From assembly GCA_963721385.1 (NCBI GenBank), contig CAVRJB010000019.1:186001-250000 (forward strand): 64,000 nucleotides of DNA. Reading direction: 5' to 3'. The notes beneath the pieces were generated by a model. The model was not told where the DNA came from, ran no database searches, and worked only from the letters and a program-made list of their open reading frames with translations. Below are positions 27,257-38,700 of this stretch, piece by piece (the first letter of the stretch is position 1; the number at the start of each line of letters is the position of its first letter). The position numbers were made by a program, and so were the translations under genes. The DNA comes from DAOMFB01 sp963721385. GTDB lineage: Bacteria > Acidobacteriota > Thermoanaerobaculia > UBA5066.

Positions 27257-28789
27257 ATGGTTAAGAGGCTGGGAAACGGGTGGCGCGTTTCGGGCAACGC
27301 CCTCGCGCGCAGAGCCGGCCGGGCGGTCGCGTCTCGGGAGCCCGACTTCGAGGGAACGTGGGAGTACGCCCCCGCCCCGGAATCGACCTCACATTTGACG
27401 ATCCGGCCTTCGTACGACCTCTTCATCGGAGGCAAGTGGACTCCGGCAAGGTCGCGGAAGCGGTTCGAGACGATCAATCCCGCGACCGAGCAGAAGCTCG
27501 CCGACGTGGCCGAGGCGGGCGAGGCCGACGTCGACGCCGCGGTCCGCGCGGCCTCGCGGGCGTACGAGAATGTCTGGCGGAGGATGCCGGGCAAGGAGCG
27601 CGGCAAGTACGTCTACCGGCTCGCGCGGATGCTGCAGGAGAAGGCGCGCGAGTTCGCCGTCCTCGAGACGATGGACGGCGGGAAGCCGATCCGGGAGTCG
27701 CGCGACGTCGACGTCCCGCTCGCCTCGGCGCACTTCTTCTACTACGCCGGGTGGGCCGACAAGCTCGACTACGTCTTTCCGGCGCGGAAAGCCCGGCCGC
27801 TCGGCGTCTGCGGGCAGGTGATCCCGTGGAACTTCCCGCTTCTGATGGCGGCGTGGAAGCTCGCCCCGGCGCTCGCCGCAGGAAACACCTGCGTCCTGAA
27901 ACCCGCCGAGACGACGCCGCTCACGGCGCTCCATCTCGCGCGCCTCGTCGAGGAAGCGGACTTTCCTCCCGGCGTCGTGAACGTCCTCACCGGAGCGGGC
28001 GCGACGGGGGCGGCGCTCGTCGCGCACCCGGGCATCGCCAAGGTCGCCTTCACCGGCTCGACCGATGTCGGCAAGAGGATTCAGCGAGCGCTCGCCGGGA
28101 CGGGGAAGCGGCTGACGCTCGAGCTGGGCGGCAAGGCCGCGAACATCGTCTTCGCCGACGCGCCGATCGACCAGGCCGTCGAGGGGATCGTCAACGGCAT
28201 CTACTTCAACCAGGGGCATGTCTGCTGCGCCGGGTCGCGTCTCCTCGTCGAGGAGTCGGTCCACGACCTCGTCGTGAAGAAGCTCGCGCACCGGATCCGG
28301 ACGCTCCGCCTCGGCGACCCCCTCGACAAGAACACCGACGTCGGCGCCATCAACTCGAAAGTGCAGCTCGAGAAGATCCGCGAGCTCGTCGACTCCGGCG
28401 TCAAGGACGGCGCGATCCTGACGCAGTCGGCCTGCCGGATCCCGGCGAAGGGTTTCTGGTTCCCGCCGTCGTTCTTCACGAACGTGGCGCAGAGCTTCCG
28501 GATCGCGAGTGAGGAGATCTTCGGGCCCGTCCTCGCCATCCAGACGTTCCGGACGCCCGAGGAGGCGGTGGAGAAGGCGAACAACACGATGTACGGCCTC
28601 TCGGCCGGCGTCTGGACCGACAAGGGGTCGAAGATCTTCCGGATCTCGCAGCAGCTTCGGGCCGGCGTCGTCTGGGCGAACACGTACAACAAGTTCGACC
28701 CGGCGTCGCCGTTCGGCGGCTACAAGGAGTCGGGTTTCGGCCGCGAGGGCGGCCGCCACGGCCTGCAGGCGTACCTCGAGGCGGTATAG
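27257..28789 (+). CDS. NAD(P)-dependent aldehyde dehydrogenase
   Basis: This is a full-length 510-aa ALDH. It has a cofactor region (VIPWNFPLLMAAWKLAPAL, GFTGS-type AFTGSTDVGKRI), the catalytic Glu in LELGGKAANIVF, the catalytic Cys in FNQGHVCCAGSRL, and the EEIFGPVLAIQTF block near the end. It follows deoC by 26 bases, so acetaldehyde oxidation from deoxyribose breakdown is a reasonable role (inference). The ATG at 27257 adds an unusual basic 45-residue leader before the ALDH core; a later start is possible. Its last 118 bases recur at 39437. Confidence 0.9.
   Translation: MVKRLGNGWRVSGNALARRAGRAVASREPDFEGTWEYAPAPESTSHLTIRPSYDLFIGGKWTPARSRKRFETINPATEQKLADVAEAGEADVDAAVRAASRAYENVWRRMPGKERGKYVYRLARMLQEKAREFAVLETMDGGKPIRESRDVDVPLASAHFFYYAGWADKLDYVFPARKARPLGVCGQVIPWNFPLLMAAWKLAPALAAGNTCVLKPAETTPLTALHLARLVEEADFPPGVVNVLTGAGATGAALVAHPGIAKVAFTGSTDVGKRIQRALAGTGKRLTLELGGKAANIVFADAPIDQAVEGIVNGIYFNQGHVCCAGSRLLVEESVHDLVVKKLAHRIRTLRLGDPLDKNTDVGAINSKVQLEKIRELVDSGVKDGAILTQSACRIPAKGFWFPPSFFTNVAQSFRIASEEIFGPVLAIQTFRTPEEAVEKANNTMYGLSAGVWTDKGSKIFRISQQLRAGVVWANTYNKFDPASPFGGYKESGFGREGGRHGLQAYLEAV
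28672..28789 (+). repeat. direct repeat copy A: 3' end of the ALDH gene
   Basis: 118 bases that match 39437-39554 at 112 positions with no gaps. Three of the four sense-codon changes are silent, and the stop differs (TAG here, TGA there). The two copies bound a 10.6-kb segment. Confidence 0.85.
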
Positions 28790-28824
28790 CGCCCGCTCTA
28801 TTCGGCGGGAAGACGACCCTTCGC

Positions 28825-31816
28825 TCAGAAGCGCGCGCCGACCGCGAGGACGAACGTACGCGGCTGCTGGTAGGAGGTCGCGCCGGTAGGCTTTCCGAAA
28901 TTCGTCCCCAGGACGTAATTGACGCCCGGCTTCGGCGTCTCCGTGAAGGGATTGAAGGGCGCGAGCGTCGGTGACGGTCGTGTCGACGCTCACGACAGCC
29001 TGCTGGTTGGCGACATTGAAGACCTGTGCGTGAAGGAAGAGCTCGACCGTCCGGTAGACCGGCACGGCCCAGTCGAGCGCCAGATCCGTGCGCCAGACAT
29101 CCTCGGTGCGATACGCCCCGGGTTTCGTGAAGTAGTAGTCCACGGCTTTCGCCGGGCCGCCTCCAACGGTGGCAGCGCCCAGCGGATTCGCGTAGCCCGG
29201 GTTCGTCACGTAGGAGATGGGATTGATGGTGGCGAAGGCTTCGTATCCGAGGCCCGAGTCGAACGCCTCGAGAGCGCTCAGGGAAGCCGTTCCCGGCCCG
29301 AGGGGCGCCTGGTAGACGATCCAGGCCCGAGCCCGGTGGCGCTCGTCGGGCGAGAAGACGCTGATGCCTCGCTTCGTGATGTCGCCGACGGGAGCGTTCC
29401 ACGGGCTCTGCTTGTACTCGGGGTACTCGTCGACGATGCCCCAGATCGCGGAGCAGCAGTTGTACTCGCCGATGGAGTTGCCCGTCAGGTGCGACCAGGT
29501 GTAGGTGGCCGCTGCAGAGAGCTTCGAGCCGAACCGGTACTGCGCCTGGAGCTGCACGGCGACGTACTGGCGCTTGAGCTGGTTCGAGTTCCCGACCACC
29601 TCCATGTCGTAAACCGTCCCTCTCGGATCGGGCTGCGTCTGACCGGTCGTCAAGTCGATTCTCCCGCCGTAGAGATCGCGGTAGTCCCGGTAGAGGAAAT
29701 CCGCCCGGACGGAGCCCCGTGAGCCCAGCGCAGCCTCGGCGCCGGCGGATCCCTCCAGGACGTACGGCGAGCGCAGGCCGCCCGGCGCGATCTGGGTCGA
29801 GAAACCCGGGATCGACAAACCGACCGTGGGAACGCTCCGGATTCCTCCGATCGAGTCGAACCACGCGAAGAGCTGCGCCAGCGCCTGATCCTTCGGGACG
29901 AGCGCAGACGTCGGCGCCGAGAGATTGCAGTTGATGCAGGGCCCGAGGTACGCCCACTGGTAGGTTGCGGCGTTGCCGGCCGGCGAGGCCGCGTTCGCGA
30001 TCTTTTCGTGGATTTTGGTGACGTACTTCGCATAGCCGGCGTCGAAGACGAGTCGCCCGTCTCCCCGCGGATCGAATCGGACGCCCAGACGCGGGCTGAA
30101 GGAGCCGGAATCGGAGACGAGGGCGCCGTTGCTCGCCCTGTCGTGGTTCTTGTCCCAGCGCAGGCCCAGGTTCAGGCTCCAGTGCCGGCCGAGGCTCACG
30201 CGGTCGTTGACGAAGAGCGACTGGGTGAGGAGGTTCGCCTCCGCCGCCGGTGCGTACACCGGGTACCACTGGACCAACGTATTGGCGTTGAAAACCGGGA
30301 AGACCTGCGTTCCCCGGACGATCGTTCTGGCCCGTCCGATGACGAACCCGCTGCTGCTGAAATTGTTCTGTTCCAGGCTCACCTCCTGGAAACCCTCGTA
30401 ACCGCCTCGCAGGTCGTGCTCGCCGAGCGATGGCGTCGAGAGCAGGTAGGAGCCCTTCAAGGACCAGCTGTCGTTGTCGTAAAGATTCGGGGGCTCGCCG
30501 CTGAACTGCGGCGCTCCGTACCGGAAACCGCTGGTGTCGTTGATGGTTGTCCCCTGGATCCGCTCCTGAGGGTTCGGTCCTGTCTGCTCGATCTGGAAGC
30601 GCCGGCGCGAGTACTGAGCTTCGAGAAAAACCGATCGCGAAAGGACGCCGCTGCCGTTCACGGCGAGGAGCGAGCTCGGCAGCGTTCTCGGCATCAGGGT
30701 CTCGGTTTCGAGGATGTTCCGGTTGAAGGCGTAGTTGGTCTCCTCGAGGTGGTTCTCGATGTACGAGGCGACCAGGCTCGCCCCGGGCACCGGTGCGGCG
30801 GTGAGCTTGACCTCGAAGCGCCTCTCGTCGCGCCCGTAGACGTAGGGAACGGACGTGGGATCGACGGTGCCAGCCTGTGGCTGCGGCTGCGTCGCGAACG
30901 ACTGGCCCGTGTTCGCGAAACGGCCGGCTGCGAAAGCCCAGAGGCGGTCCCTCCAGAGCGGGAAGCCGAGGGTCGCTTCGTAGGCCTCGTTCATGAATTG
31001 GGCGCGGTTGTCCGCCCCGAGGGCCTTGTCGTAGGCGTTGTTAGCAATCCACTGGTCGCTCGACAAGGTCGCGCGGAATGAGCCCGACAGGCGGTTGCCA
31101 CCCGAGCGCGTGACCACGTTCACAACGCCCCCCATAAACCGGCCGTACTCGGCGGAGACGCGTCCGGTCTGGACGGTCGTCTCCTGAATGGCGTCCTCGA
31201 TGAAGAGGTCCTGCGGCTGCTCCCGCAGGTTCTCGTTGACGACGGCGCCGTTGACGAGAAAGAGGTTCTCGTAGGAGACGGCTCCGGAGATCATGATCGC
31301 CGGCCGCTGGCTCGCGCTGCCGAGGCTCGAGCTCGGGCCGTTTTCGTTGACGCCGGGAGCGAGCAGGACCGCATCCCGCAGCGCACGCCCGGAAGGCAGC
31401 CTGTTCAGGAGCCCTTCTGGGATATTGGCCCCGACTTCGAGGCCTCGCCCGGCCGCCGCCTCGCTCGAGACCGTGACGGTCGCCGCGACCGAGGCTGGCA
31501 GAAGCACCTGATCCAGCCGCATGGTCGTGGCCGCAGGCAGCGTCACCGTTCGGGAAGCACCCGGCATCCCATTCGCCGTGAAGTTGACTCGATAATCGCC
31601 CGGCGGCAATGCCGCCAGCAGGTACCGCCCTCCCGACGAGGTCGTCGTCTCGCGGAACCCCTGCAGGGCGGCAGATTCAACCCGGACGGCCACGCCGGGA
31701 ATCGGCATTCCGTCTTCCGCGGTGACGACGCCCCCGAGCGTCGCCATCGGAATGCCCTGGCCCGAAGCCCGAGCCGCCGCAAGGGCCAGGCCGATGACCC
31801 CGAGCAACCTCTTCAC
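28825..31816 (-). CDS. TonB-dependent receptor (Oar-like) with N-terminal carboxypeptidase-regulatory domain, one frameshift
   Basis: The protein is about 997 aa and exported. A signal peptide is followed by a CarboxypepD_reg-like beta domain (about 25-105: GGVVTAEDGMPIPGVAVRVE). Next come a plug domain (LRDAVLLAPGVNENG to GRFMGGVVNVVTRSGG) and a long beta-barrel that ends in RTFVLAVGARF, with the typical C-terminal Phe. It would import a large substrate across the outer membrane using TonB. A frame change near 28965 is crossed to reach that end. The GTG start overlaps the kinase stop (GTGA), so it is translationally coupled to a kinase and an FHA regulator. Confidence 0.85.
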
Positions 31817-34405
31817 TTCAGGCCGGTAACGAGATAGAGGTCTGAGGGCGCGTTGAAAGAGGAGTATGCGTACGATTTGCCGTCGGGCGTCATCGCGAGG
31901 TTCAAGGGGAATGGCATCGCCGCCCGGTCCGCCGGCGTGAACTCGTGCCACAGCTCCCTCCTGCCCGTTGTCAGATCGAGACGGAAGACTTTCGCGGAAG
32001 CGTCTTTGGGCATGGAAAGGCGCCCTCCCGGTCGGACGAACAGGGAGCGCCCGTCGGAACTCCACATCAGAGGGTCCTCCTCCCCCGTCTTGAAGCCTGG
32101 AATGGGACGGGACGCTCCGCCTTCGACGGAGTACGTGACCCCTTCACCTTGTGGTCCCACACAGGCGGTCTCTTTCCCGTCCGGCGAGACGACCTGACAG
32201 GAGATCCCCTCCGGCGCGATCGCGCGGAGTTTGCCGCCCGGAAGGTCCCGCACGTAACTTCGGTCGCCGTGTCCCGGGTCTTTGGCCAGGAGGAGGATCC
32301 GTCTTCCGTCCGAAAAGAACGCGGCCTCCTCGAAGCGATGCCCTTCGTCGTCGAGGAGCTGCGGCTCCCCGGCCCCGGTCGGCAGAAGTACGGTCTGCGA
32401 TCCTCTCCCCGCGGTGTTCGCCGCTACCCATCGCCCATCCGGAGAGATCGCCATCGCCCTCCCTTCGCCGATGCGCTTGGCCGGGGAGCCGTCCATCGGA
32501 CGGACATACAGCGCGTGGAAATTGCCTTCGTTCCCTTCGTAGAAGAGCAGCGTCTTCCCGTCGGGAGTCAAGTCCTTGACCTGGGACCCATCGTGCCAGG
32601 ACAGGTCCCTTTCCTGTCTCTCCCCGGAAGCCACTCCCAGGATGTTTGCGCGCATCGCGGCCAGCGAAACCAGAGCCTGCCCATCGCGAGAAACGTCCTG
32701 GAGATGGATCCAGGTGGGCAGCCGCATCAGGAGGCGCTGCTTACCCGTCAGCGTGACAGCGTAAAGAGACGCTCGCCATCCACGCTCGTTGGCGCCGAAC
32801 CAGACCTCGCTGCCGTCCGCCGACCACGCCAGGCCGCTCCCTCGCTTCCACTTGCTCGAAAGAACGCTGTGCTGGCCGGAAAGGTCCACCGTCTCGACCG
32901 AAACGTCGGAGACTCCGGACGAGGAAGGCGATGCGATCCCCTCCCGGGGACAATCGAAGGGTCTCGATATATTCCTTTGTCTCGTAGAGGATCTTGCCGA
33001 TCGGAAACTCGAGACGATGCGTCTTTCCGACCCGCCGAACGATGGCCAGGCTCTTGCCGTCCGGAGACCAGTCGGCGCAGGCCACGGCCTCGGTCAATTC
33101 CCGGGGCGCGCCACCGGCCAGAGGAGCGCGAGCAAGGGTGCCAACCCAGGGTGAAATCGGGGCCCACGGGCGGCCGAGCAACATCGCGATCTCTCCCGCA
33201 GACGACACGGCAACGACGTCCGCGTCGGCAAGCTCCAGGCGGGTCGATTCGCGGCCGTCCGTCCGCGTCGAGAAAAGGCGGATCGGAGCCCCGTCCCACG
33301 CGGCACCAAAGACGATCGTCCGGCCGTCGGGCGCGAACCGGGCGGAGACGACCGTCCCGTGACGATACGTGAGGCGCTGGAACTCGGGAAAGGGCCGGTC
33401 GCCGGCACGCTTTCCGAGGAAGTAGACGGCTGCGAAGCCGGCCAGCACGGTCACCGCCATGAGCAAACTCACAAGGCGAAGGCGGGGTGGCGCAATGGCC
33501 AAGACTGCGGCCGATGTGCCGGACAACTCGGTCAGATGGTCGCGAACGGTTTTCAGCTCCTGCGCCAGGTCCTGAGTAGAGGCGTACCGGGCTGCCGGCT
33601 CCTTGGCCAGGCACCGCTCCACGATCCAGCGCAGAGGCGCCGGGACCCGCGGGTTGAGTCTCTCGATCGGCTCGGGCTCTTCGTTGATGATCGCTGCCAG
33701 CGTCTCGACGGGGCTCTTTCCCTTGAAGGCCCGGTTCCCGGACGCCATTTCGTAGAGGATCGAACCGAACGAGAACTGGTCCGAGCGAAAGTCCACGGGC
33801 TGGCCCTGCGCCTGCTCCGGGGACATGTAGCCGACTGTCCCGACGACGGAGCCTTCCATCGTCAGAGTCGTCTTGCCGGAGCCGGCGTCCCCCTCGAAGG
33901 GCATGCGCTTGGCGAGTCCGAAGTCGAGGATCTTCACCAGCCCGTCCGTCCCGACCATCACGTTCTCGGGCTTCAGATCCCGGTGAACGATGCCCACCTC
34001 GTGAGCCCGCGCGAGCCCGCTTGCGATCTGCCCGGAGACATCGAAGACCCTCTTGAGCGGAAACGGCCCCGCGAAGAGTGCCTCACGCAGAGTCTTGCCT
34101 TCGACCAGCTCCATTGCGATGTAAGAAAGCGATTCGGCTGAGCCCACGTCGTAAACGACCACGATGTTCGGGTGGTTCAAGGCTGAAGCGGCGCGGGCCT
34201 CCCCCTCGAAGCGCCGCACCCTTTCGGGATCCAGGGCAAAGGCGTCGGGCAGGATCTTCAAGGCGACGTCCCGGTCGAGACGCGTGTCCCGCGCCCGAAA
34301 CACCTCGCCCATGCCGCCGGCGCCGAGGCGCTCTCGAATCTCGTAAGGGCCGAGTCGGGAGCCCGTCAAATCGCCGCGCGCGGTCGGGACGTTCGACTCG
34401 CTCAT
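31813..34405 (-). CDS. transmembrane Ser/Thr protein kinase with C-terminal TolB/WD40-like propeller, one frameshift
   Basis: The product is about 863 aa. The kinase domain (about 20-280) has GAGGMGEVFRARD, VALKI, HRDLKPENV, DFGLA and MSPEQAQG. One membrane helix lies near 315-340 (LVSLLMAVTVLAGFAAVYFL). The outer part is a beta-propeller of TolB/PD40 type (FAPDGRTIVFGA, DWSPDGKSLAI, AISPDGRWVA, VVSPDGKETA). It probably senses an external cue and phosphorylates inside targets. The frame changes near 32920. Start and stop overlap both neighbours (ATGA with the FHA gene, GTGA with the TonB receptor gene), so one transcript is very likely. Confidence 0.85.
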
Positions 34406-35055
34406 TGGCTCCGCACCGACTGCGTGGAGATGCCCCCGACGTAGCGCCGGATCGTCATTTCCACCGATCCGATGCGCAACCGGTCGCCGTCGGAGAGAGC
34501 GATCGGCTTTGTCACCGCCACACCCTTCAAGAACGTCCCGTTCTTGCTTCCGAGGTCCTCCAGGGTCGCGTGATCCAGAGATATCACGATCCGTGCGTGG
34601 CGGCGCGACACGCTATGCACGTCAATCCAGGCCACGGCGTCGGGCTCCCGGCCCAGAATGTTCTCGCCTTCCTGAAGCGCGATCTCGCGGTCGGCCCAGA
34701 GTAGCTTGAACACGACGTTAGAAGGGGTAGGCGCCCCCTTTCCGGGCTCCGGCCCGGCGGCTCCCGAAAATGAGTAGCCGAACCCGTGGATCGTCCGGAT
34801 GAAACCTGCCTCGGAGGCGCTCTCGCCGAGCCCCTTTCGCAGCTCGGCGACGAGGTTCGGCAGGTTCGCGTCGGTCACGAACGTCTTCGGCCAGAGAAGC
34901 TCGTGCAGCTGCTCCTTCGAGACGGCATTCGGGCGCCTTTCGATCAGGATCTCCAGGAGCTGAAAGGCCTTCGGAGAGATCGCCACAGGCCGGCCGTCCC
35001 GGGAAACCTCCCGGGTTCCCGAATCGAAGCGGCAGCGACCGAATGTGAGCCGCAT
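34402..35055 (-). CDS. winged-helix DNA-binding protein with C-terminal FHA domain
   Basis: This 217-aa protein has an OmpR/CadC-type winged helix (about 1-95: FQLLEILIERRPNAVSKEQL and FIRTIHGFGYSF). An FHA domain follows (about 115-205) with GREPDA, SVSRRHARI and LGSKNGTFLKG, the residues that bind phosphothreonine. It is the first gene of a coupled trio with a Ser/Thr kinase and a TonB receptor. A phospho-dependent transcription factor controlled by that kinase is the natural reading, but no binding site is shown. Confidence 0.85.
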   Translation of the reverse strand: MRLTFGRCRFDSGTREVSRDGRPVAISPKAFQLLEILIERRPNAVSKEQLHELLWPKTFVTDANLPNLVAELRKGLGESASEAGFIRTIHGFGYSFSGAAGPEPGKGAPTPSNVVFKLLWADREIALQEGENILGREPDAVAWIDVHSVSRRHARIVISLDHATLEDLGSKNGTFLKGVAVTKPIALSDGDRLRIGSVEMTIRRYVGGISTQSVRSQ

Positions 35056-35181
35056 CCACGATCCTTAGCGAAAAGGTAGCCCGAGCTTAGCGCACCCCTG
35101 AGACGTTCCGAAGATACGAACCCATCTTAGCCGCGATGGGAACGCGACACAGTCTCAGGAACGTCACGGAAGGAGGACCGT

Positions 35182-35658
35182 ATGCGGTTTTCCAGACGAC
35201 TTCTGCTCTTCGCCTTCCTCGCGGCCATGGCCGCGGCGACCCTGCTCCTGGCTGGCTGCAAGGAAGGGGCCTCCCCCACGGAACCGAAGCTAGCCGGCAA
35301 CGCGGCCGGCAACCCGGCCGGCAACCCGGCCGGCAACATCGCCGGGCCGTGGACGGGAACTTACTCTTCGACAGACTCCATCGAATGTGACACCAACATC
35401 GTGTATTCCGCGCAGGCGACCCTCTGGCAGAACGGATCAGATGTGGGAGGCACCGTGACGGCAACCGGCGATCCCAAGGGATGCCCATGTGGAAACCTCA
35501 CCTTCGCCGGCACTCTTAAGGGAAATGCGTTGGAAGGCACGATCAATTTTTCTACGTTTTCCTGGGATGTGCGCGGGACTCTTTCCGGCTCGACGTTGGA
35601 TGTTGCACTGGTGAATACCTTCGGGACCATCTTTGGCCAGATGCACCTCCATCGGTAG
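35182..35658 (+). CDS. small lipoprotein with C-terminal beta domain
   Basis: This 158-aa protein has a lipoprotein signal (FAFLAAMAAATLLLAGC, lipobox LAGC). A short Gly-Asn-Pro-Ala repeat linker (12-base repeats near 35295-35345) precedes a beta-rich domain (PWTGTYSSTD, FAGTLKGNALEGTINF, GTLSGSTLDVAL, ending GQMHLHR). The same domain forms the C-terminus of the BNR-repeat protein ending at 39423. It is expected to be anchored in a membrane. An AAGGAGGA site supports the ATG. It is divergent from the FHA/kinase/TonB unit across 126 bases. Confidence 0.75.
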   Translation: MRFSRRLLLFAFLAAMAAATLLLAGCKEGASPTEPKLAGNAAGNPAGNPAGNIAGPWTGTYSSTDSIECDTNIVYSAQATLWQNGSDVGGTVTATGDPKGCPCGNLTFAGTLKGNALEGTINFSTFSWDVRGTLSGSTLDVALVNTFGTIFGQMHLHR

Positions 35659-35760
35659 GCGTCTGCGCACCCCCTACTTGAACGGAGATAGCGATCCCAA
35701 ACGGTTTTGCTGTGGCGGATGGATTCACACCGAATAGAGCCCAAAGACCGAGGTAGCAGA

Positions 35761-38700
35761 ATGCGAAACAGAGTTGTTCGGCTGCGTTCCACGGGAGCGT
35801 GGCTTCTCCTGGCGATCGGCACATCGTTCTCCACGGTCGCTCACGCCGGAGCGGGCGTCTGGACGAGCGGCGGGCCCAACGGCGGAACTGTCAACGCGCT
35901 GGCCATCAATCCCTCGACCCCCTCTACGGTCTACGCCGGGACGGGGAACGGCGGGGTCTTCAAGTCCACCGACTCCGGCAACACATGGGCCGCCGCCAAC
36001 GCAGGCCTGACGGGCCCGGGCGTCAACGCCCTGGCCATCAATCCCTCGACCCCCTCCACGCTCTACGCCGCGGGAAGCGACGCGGTCTTCAAGTCCACCG
36101 ACTCCGGCGGCACCTGGGCTGCCGCCTTGGAACTGGGCACTTACTACTACTACTATTCCGCCAAGACCCTGGCCATCAATCCCTCGACCCCCTCCACGCT
36201 CTACGTCGGGACGGATGAACGGGGTCTTCAAGTCCACCAACTCCGGCGGCACCTGGGCCGCCGCCAACACGGGACTGACGAACCAGGACGTCCGCGCTCT
36301 GGCCATCAATCCCTTGACCCCCGCCACGCTCTACGCCGGGACGGATAGACGGGGTCTTCAAGTCCACCGACTCCGGCGGCACATGGGCCGCCGCCAACAC
36401 GGGCCTGCCGAACCACTGGCGTCCCCGCCCTGGCCATCAATCCCTCGACCCCCGCCACGCTCTACGCCGGGACAGGCGACGGCGGGGTCTTCAAGTCCAC
36501 CGACTCCGGCGGCACCTGGGCCGCTGCACGGGCCTGGCGAACCAGACCGTCCTCACCCTGGCCATCGATCCCGCGACCCCCACCACGCTCTACGCCGGGA
36601 CATACGGCGGCGGGGTCTTCAAGTCCACCGACTCCGGCGGCACATGGGCCGCCGCCAACACGGGTCTGACCAACGCGTCCGTCCACGCCCTGGCCATCAA
36701 TCCCGCGACCCCCGCCACGCTCTACGCCGGGACGGATGACGGGGTCTTCAAGTCCACCGACTCCGGCGGCACCTGGGCCGCCGCCAACACGGGACTCACC
36801 AGCCTGTACGTCCTCGCCCTGGCCATCGATCCCTCGACCCCCTCTACGCTCTACGCTGGGACAAGCGACCGAGGGGTCTTCAAGTCCACCGACTCCGGCG
36901 GCACCTGGGCCGCCGCCAACACGGGCCTGACGAACCTGGACGTCTCCGCCCTGGCCATCAATCCCGCGACCCCCGCCACGCTCTACGCCGGGACGCTGCG
37001 GCGGGGTCTTCAAGTCCACCGACTCCGGCGGCACCTGGGCCGCCGCCAACACGGGCCTGCACGAACCAGTACGTCTGCGCCCTGGCCATCGATCCCGCGA
37101 CCCCCTCCACGCTCTACGCCGGGACAAGCGGCGACGGGGTCTTCAAGTCCACCGACTCCGGCGGCACCTGGGCCGCCGCCAACACGGGACTCACGAACCT
37201 GTACGTCCTCGCCCTGGCCATCAATCCCTCGACCCCCTCCACGCTCTACGCCGGGACGGCGACGGCGGGGTCTTCAAGTCCACCGACTCCGGCGGCACCT
37301 GGGCCGCCGCCAACACGGGACTGACGAACCTGTACGTCAGCGCCCTGGCCATCGATCCCTCGACCCCCGCCACGCTCTACGCCGGGACGCGGCGGCGGGG
37401 TCTTCAAGTCCACCGACTCCGGCGGCACCTGGGCCGCCGCCAACACGGGCCTGACGAACCTGTACGTCAGCGCCCTGGCCATCAATCCCACGACCCCCTC
37501 CACGCTCTACGCCGGGACATACGGCGGCGGGGTCTTCAAGTCCACCGACTCCGGCGGCACCTGGGCCGCCGTCAACACGGGCCTGCCAGGCCCTCCATAC
37601 CTGCGTCAGTGCCCTGGCCCTGGACCCCACCGGGGCGACGACACTTTACGCGGGGCTTCGGGGCGGCAGCGTTTGGCAATCGACAGCTCCAACGGGCGAG
37701 ACCACCACCGCGCTCCTCCCCGCGAGCGCCCATTCCCCGGGTGCAAACGGCGCTTTCTACACGACCAACGTCTCGATCGCCGACACGGGCTCATCGGCCG
37801 CTTTCTTCAAGCTGAAATTTCTCGGCAACAACCAGGACGGATCGGACGGGCCCGAGCGGGCTTTCAGCCTCGATCCCGGCAAGTCCAGGACATTCCTGGA
37901 TGTCCTTGGCTCGGAATTCAACGAGACGAGTAACTTCGGTGCCATCCGCATCATCTCGAACTCTTCGACGCTCAACGTCGTCTCCGTGACTTCCACGCCC
38001 GGCTTCGGCGGAACTCTCGGCCAGACCATCCCGGCCATTTCGTCATCGGACCTGATTCCCGCCGGCTCCGCACGTTCCATCCTCTACATCCGCGAAGGCG
38101 ACGGCTTCCGCTCCAACCTGATCCTGGCGAACGGTTCTTCTGTCAACACCGACATCGACGTCGCACTCGTCTCGCCGGAGGGCACGACCCTCGCGACGAA
38201 GTTCTATTCAGTTCGCCGGAACGGCATGACGCAGATCAACCGCGTCGTGAGGGACATGGGCGTCTCGGGAGCCATCACCGGCGCCCGGCTCGTCCTTTCG
38301 TCATCGACGTCCGGTGCCGCATTCACAGGCTTCGCTTCCGTCATCGACGAGACCACGAAGGATCCCACGACGCTCCTGGTCCAGCCGGCCTCCGTCTCCG
38401 GCTCGGCTCCCTGGGTATCTGGCTTCTGCCCGCCAGTGTTCACTCGCGCAGCTTCAGCGGCGCCTTCTACACGACGAACGTCTCCGTCTCGAACACCGGC
38501 GCCGCACCGCTGTCGTTCACGATGAAGTTCCTCGGCCACGACCAGGATGGCTCGGCCGGCCCCGAACGGACCTTCAATCTCGAATCCGGCAAGTCGGTCA
38601 CCTACTTCGATGTCCTCGAGAGGGTCTTCAGCCTGACCTCCAACTTCGGGGCCATCCGGATCACGTCGGACAGCCCGGCTCTCAACATCGTCTCCGTGAC

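Noticed and set aside
27389..32065. A 1,558-residue minus-strand frame covering the TonB receptor
   Set aside because: Its last third is antisense to the ALDH gene and exists only because of the frame change near 28965.
35901..37616. CRISPR-like array
   Set aside because: Units are ~130 bases, almost identical throughout and protein-coding (BNR motif); there are no spacers and no cas genes.
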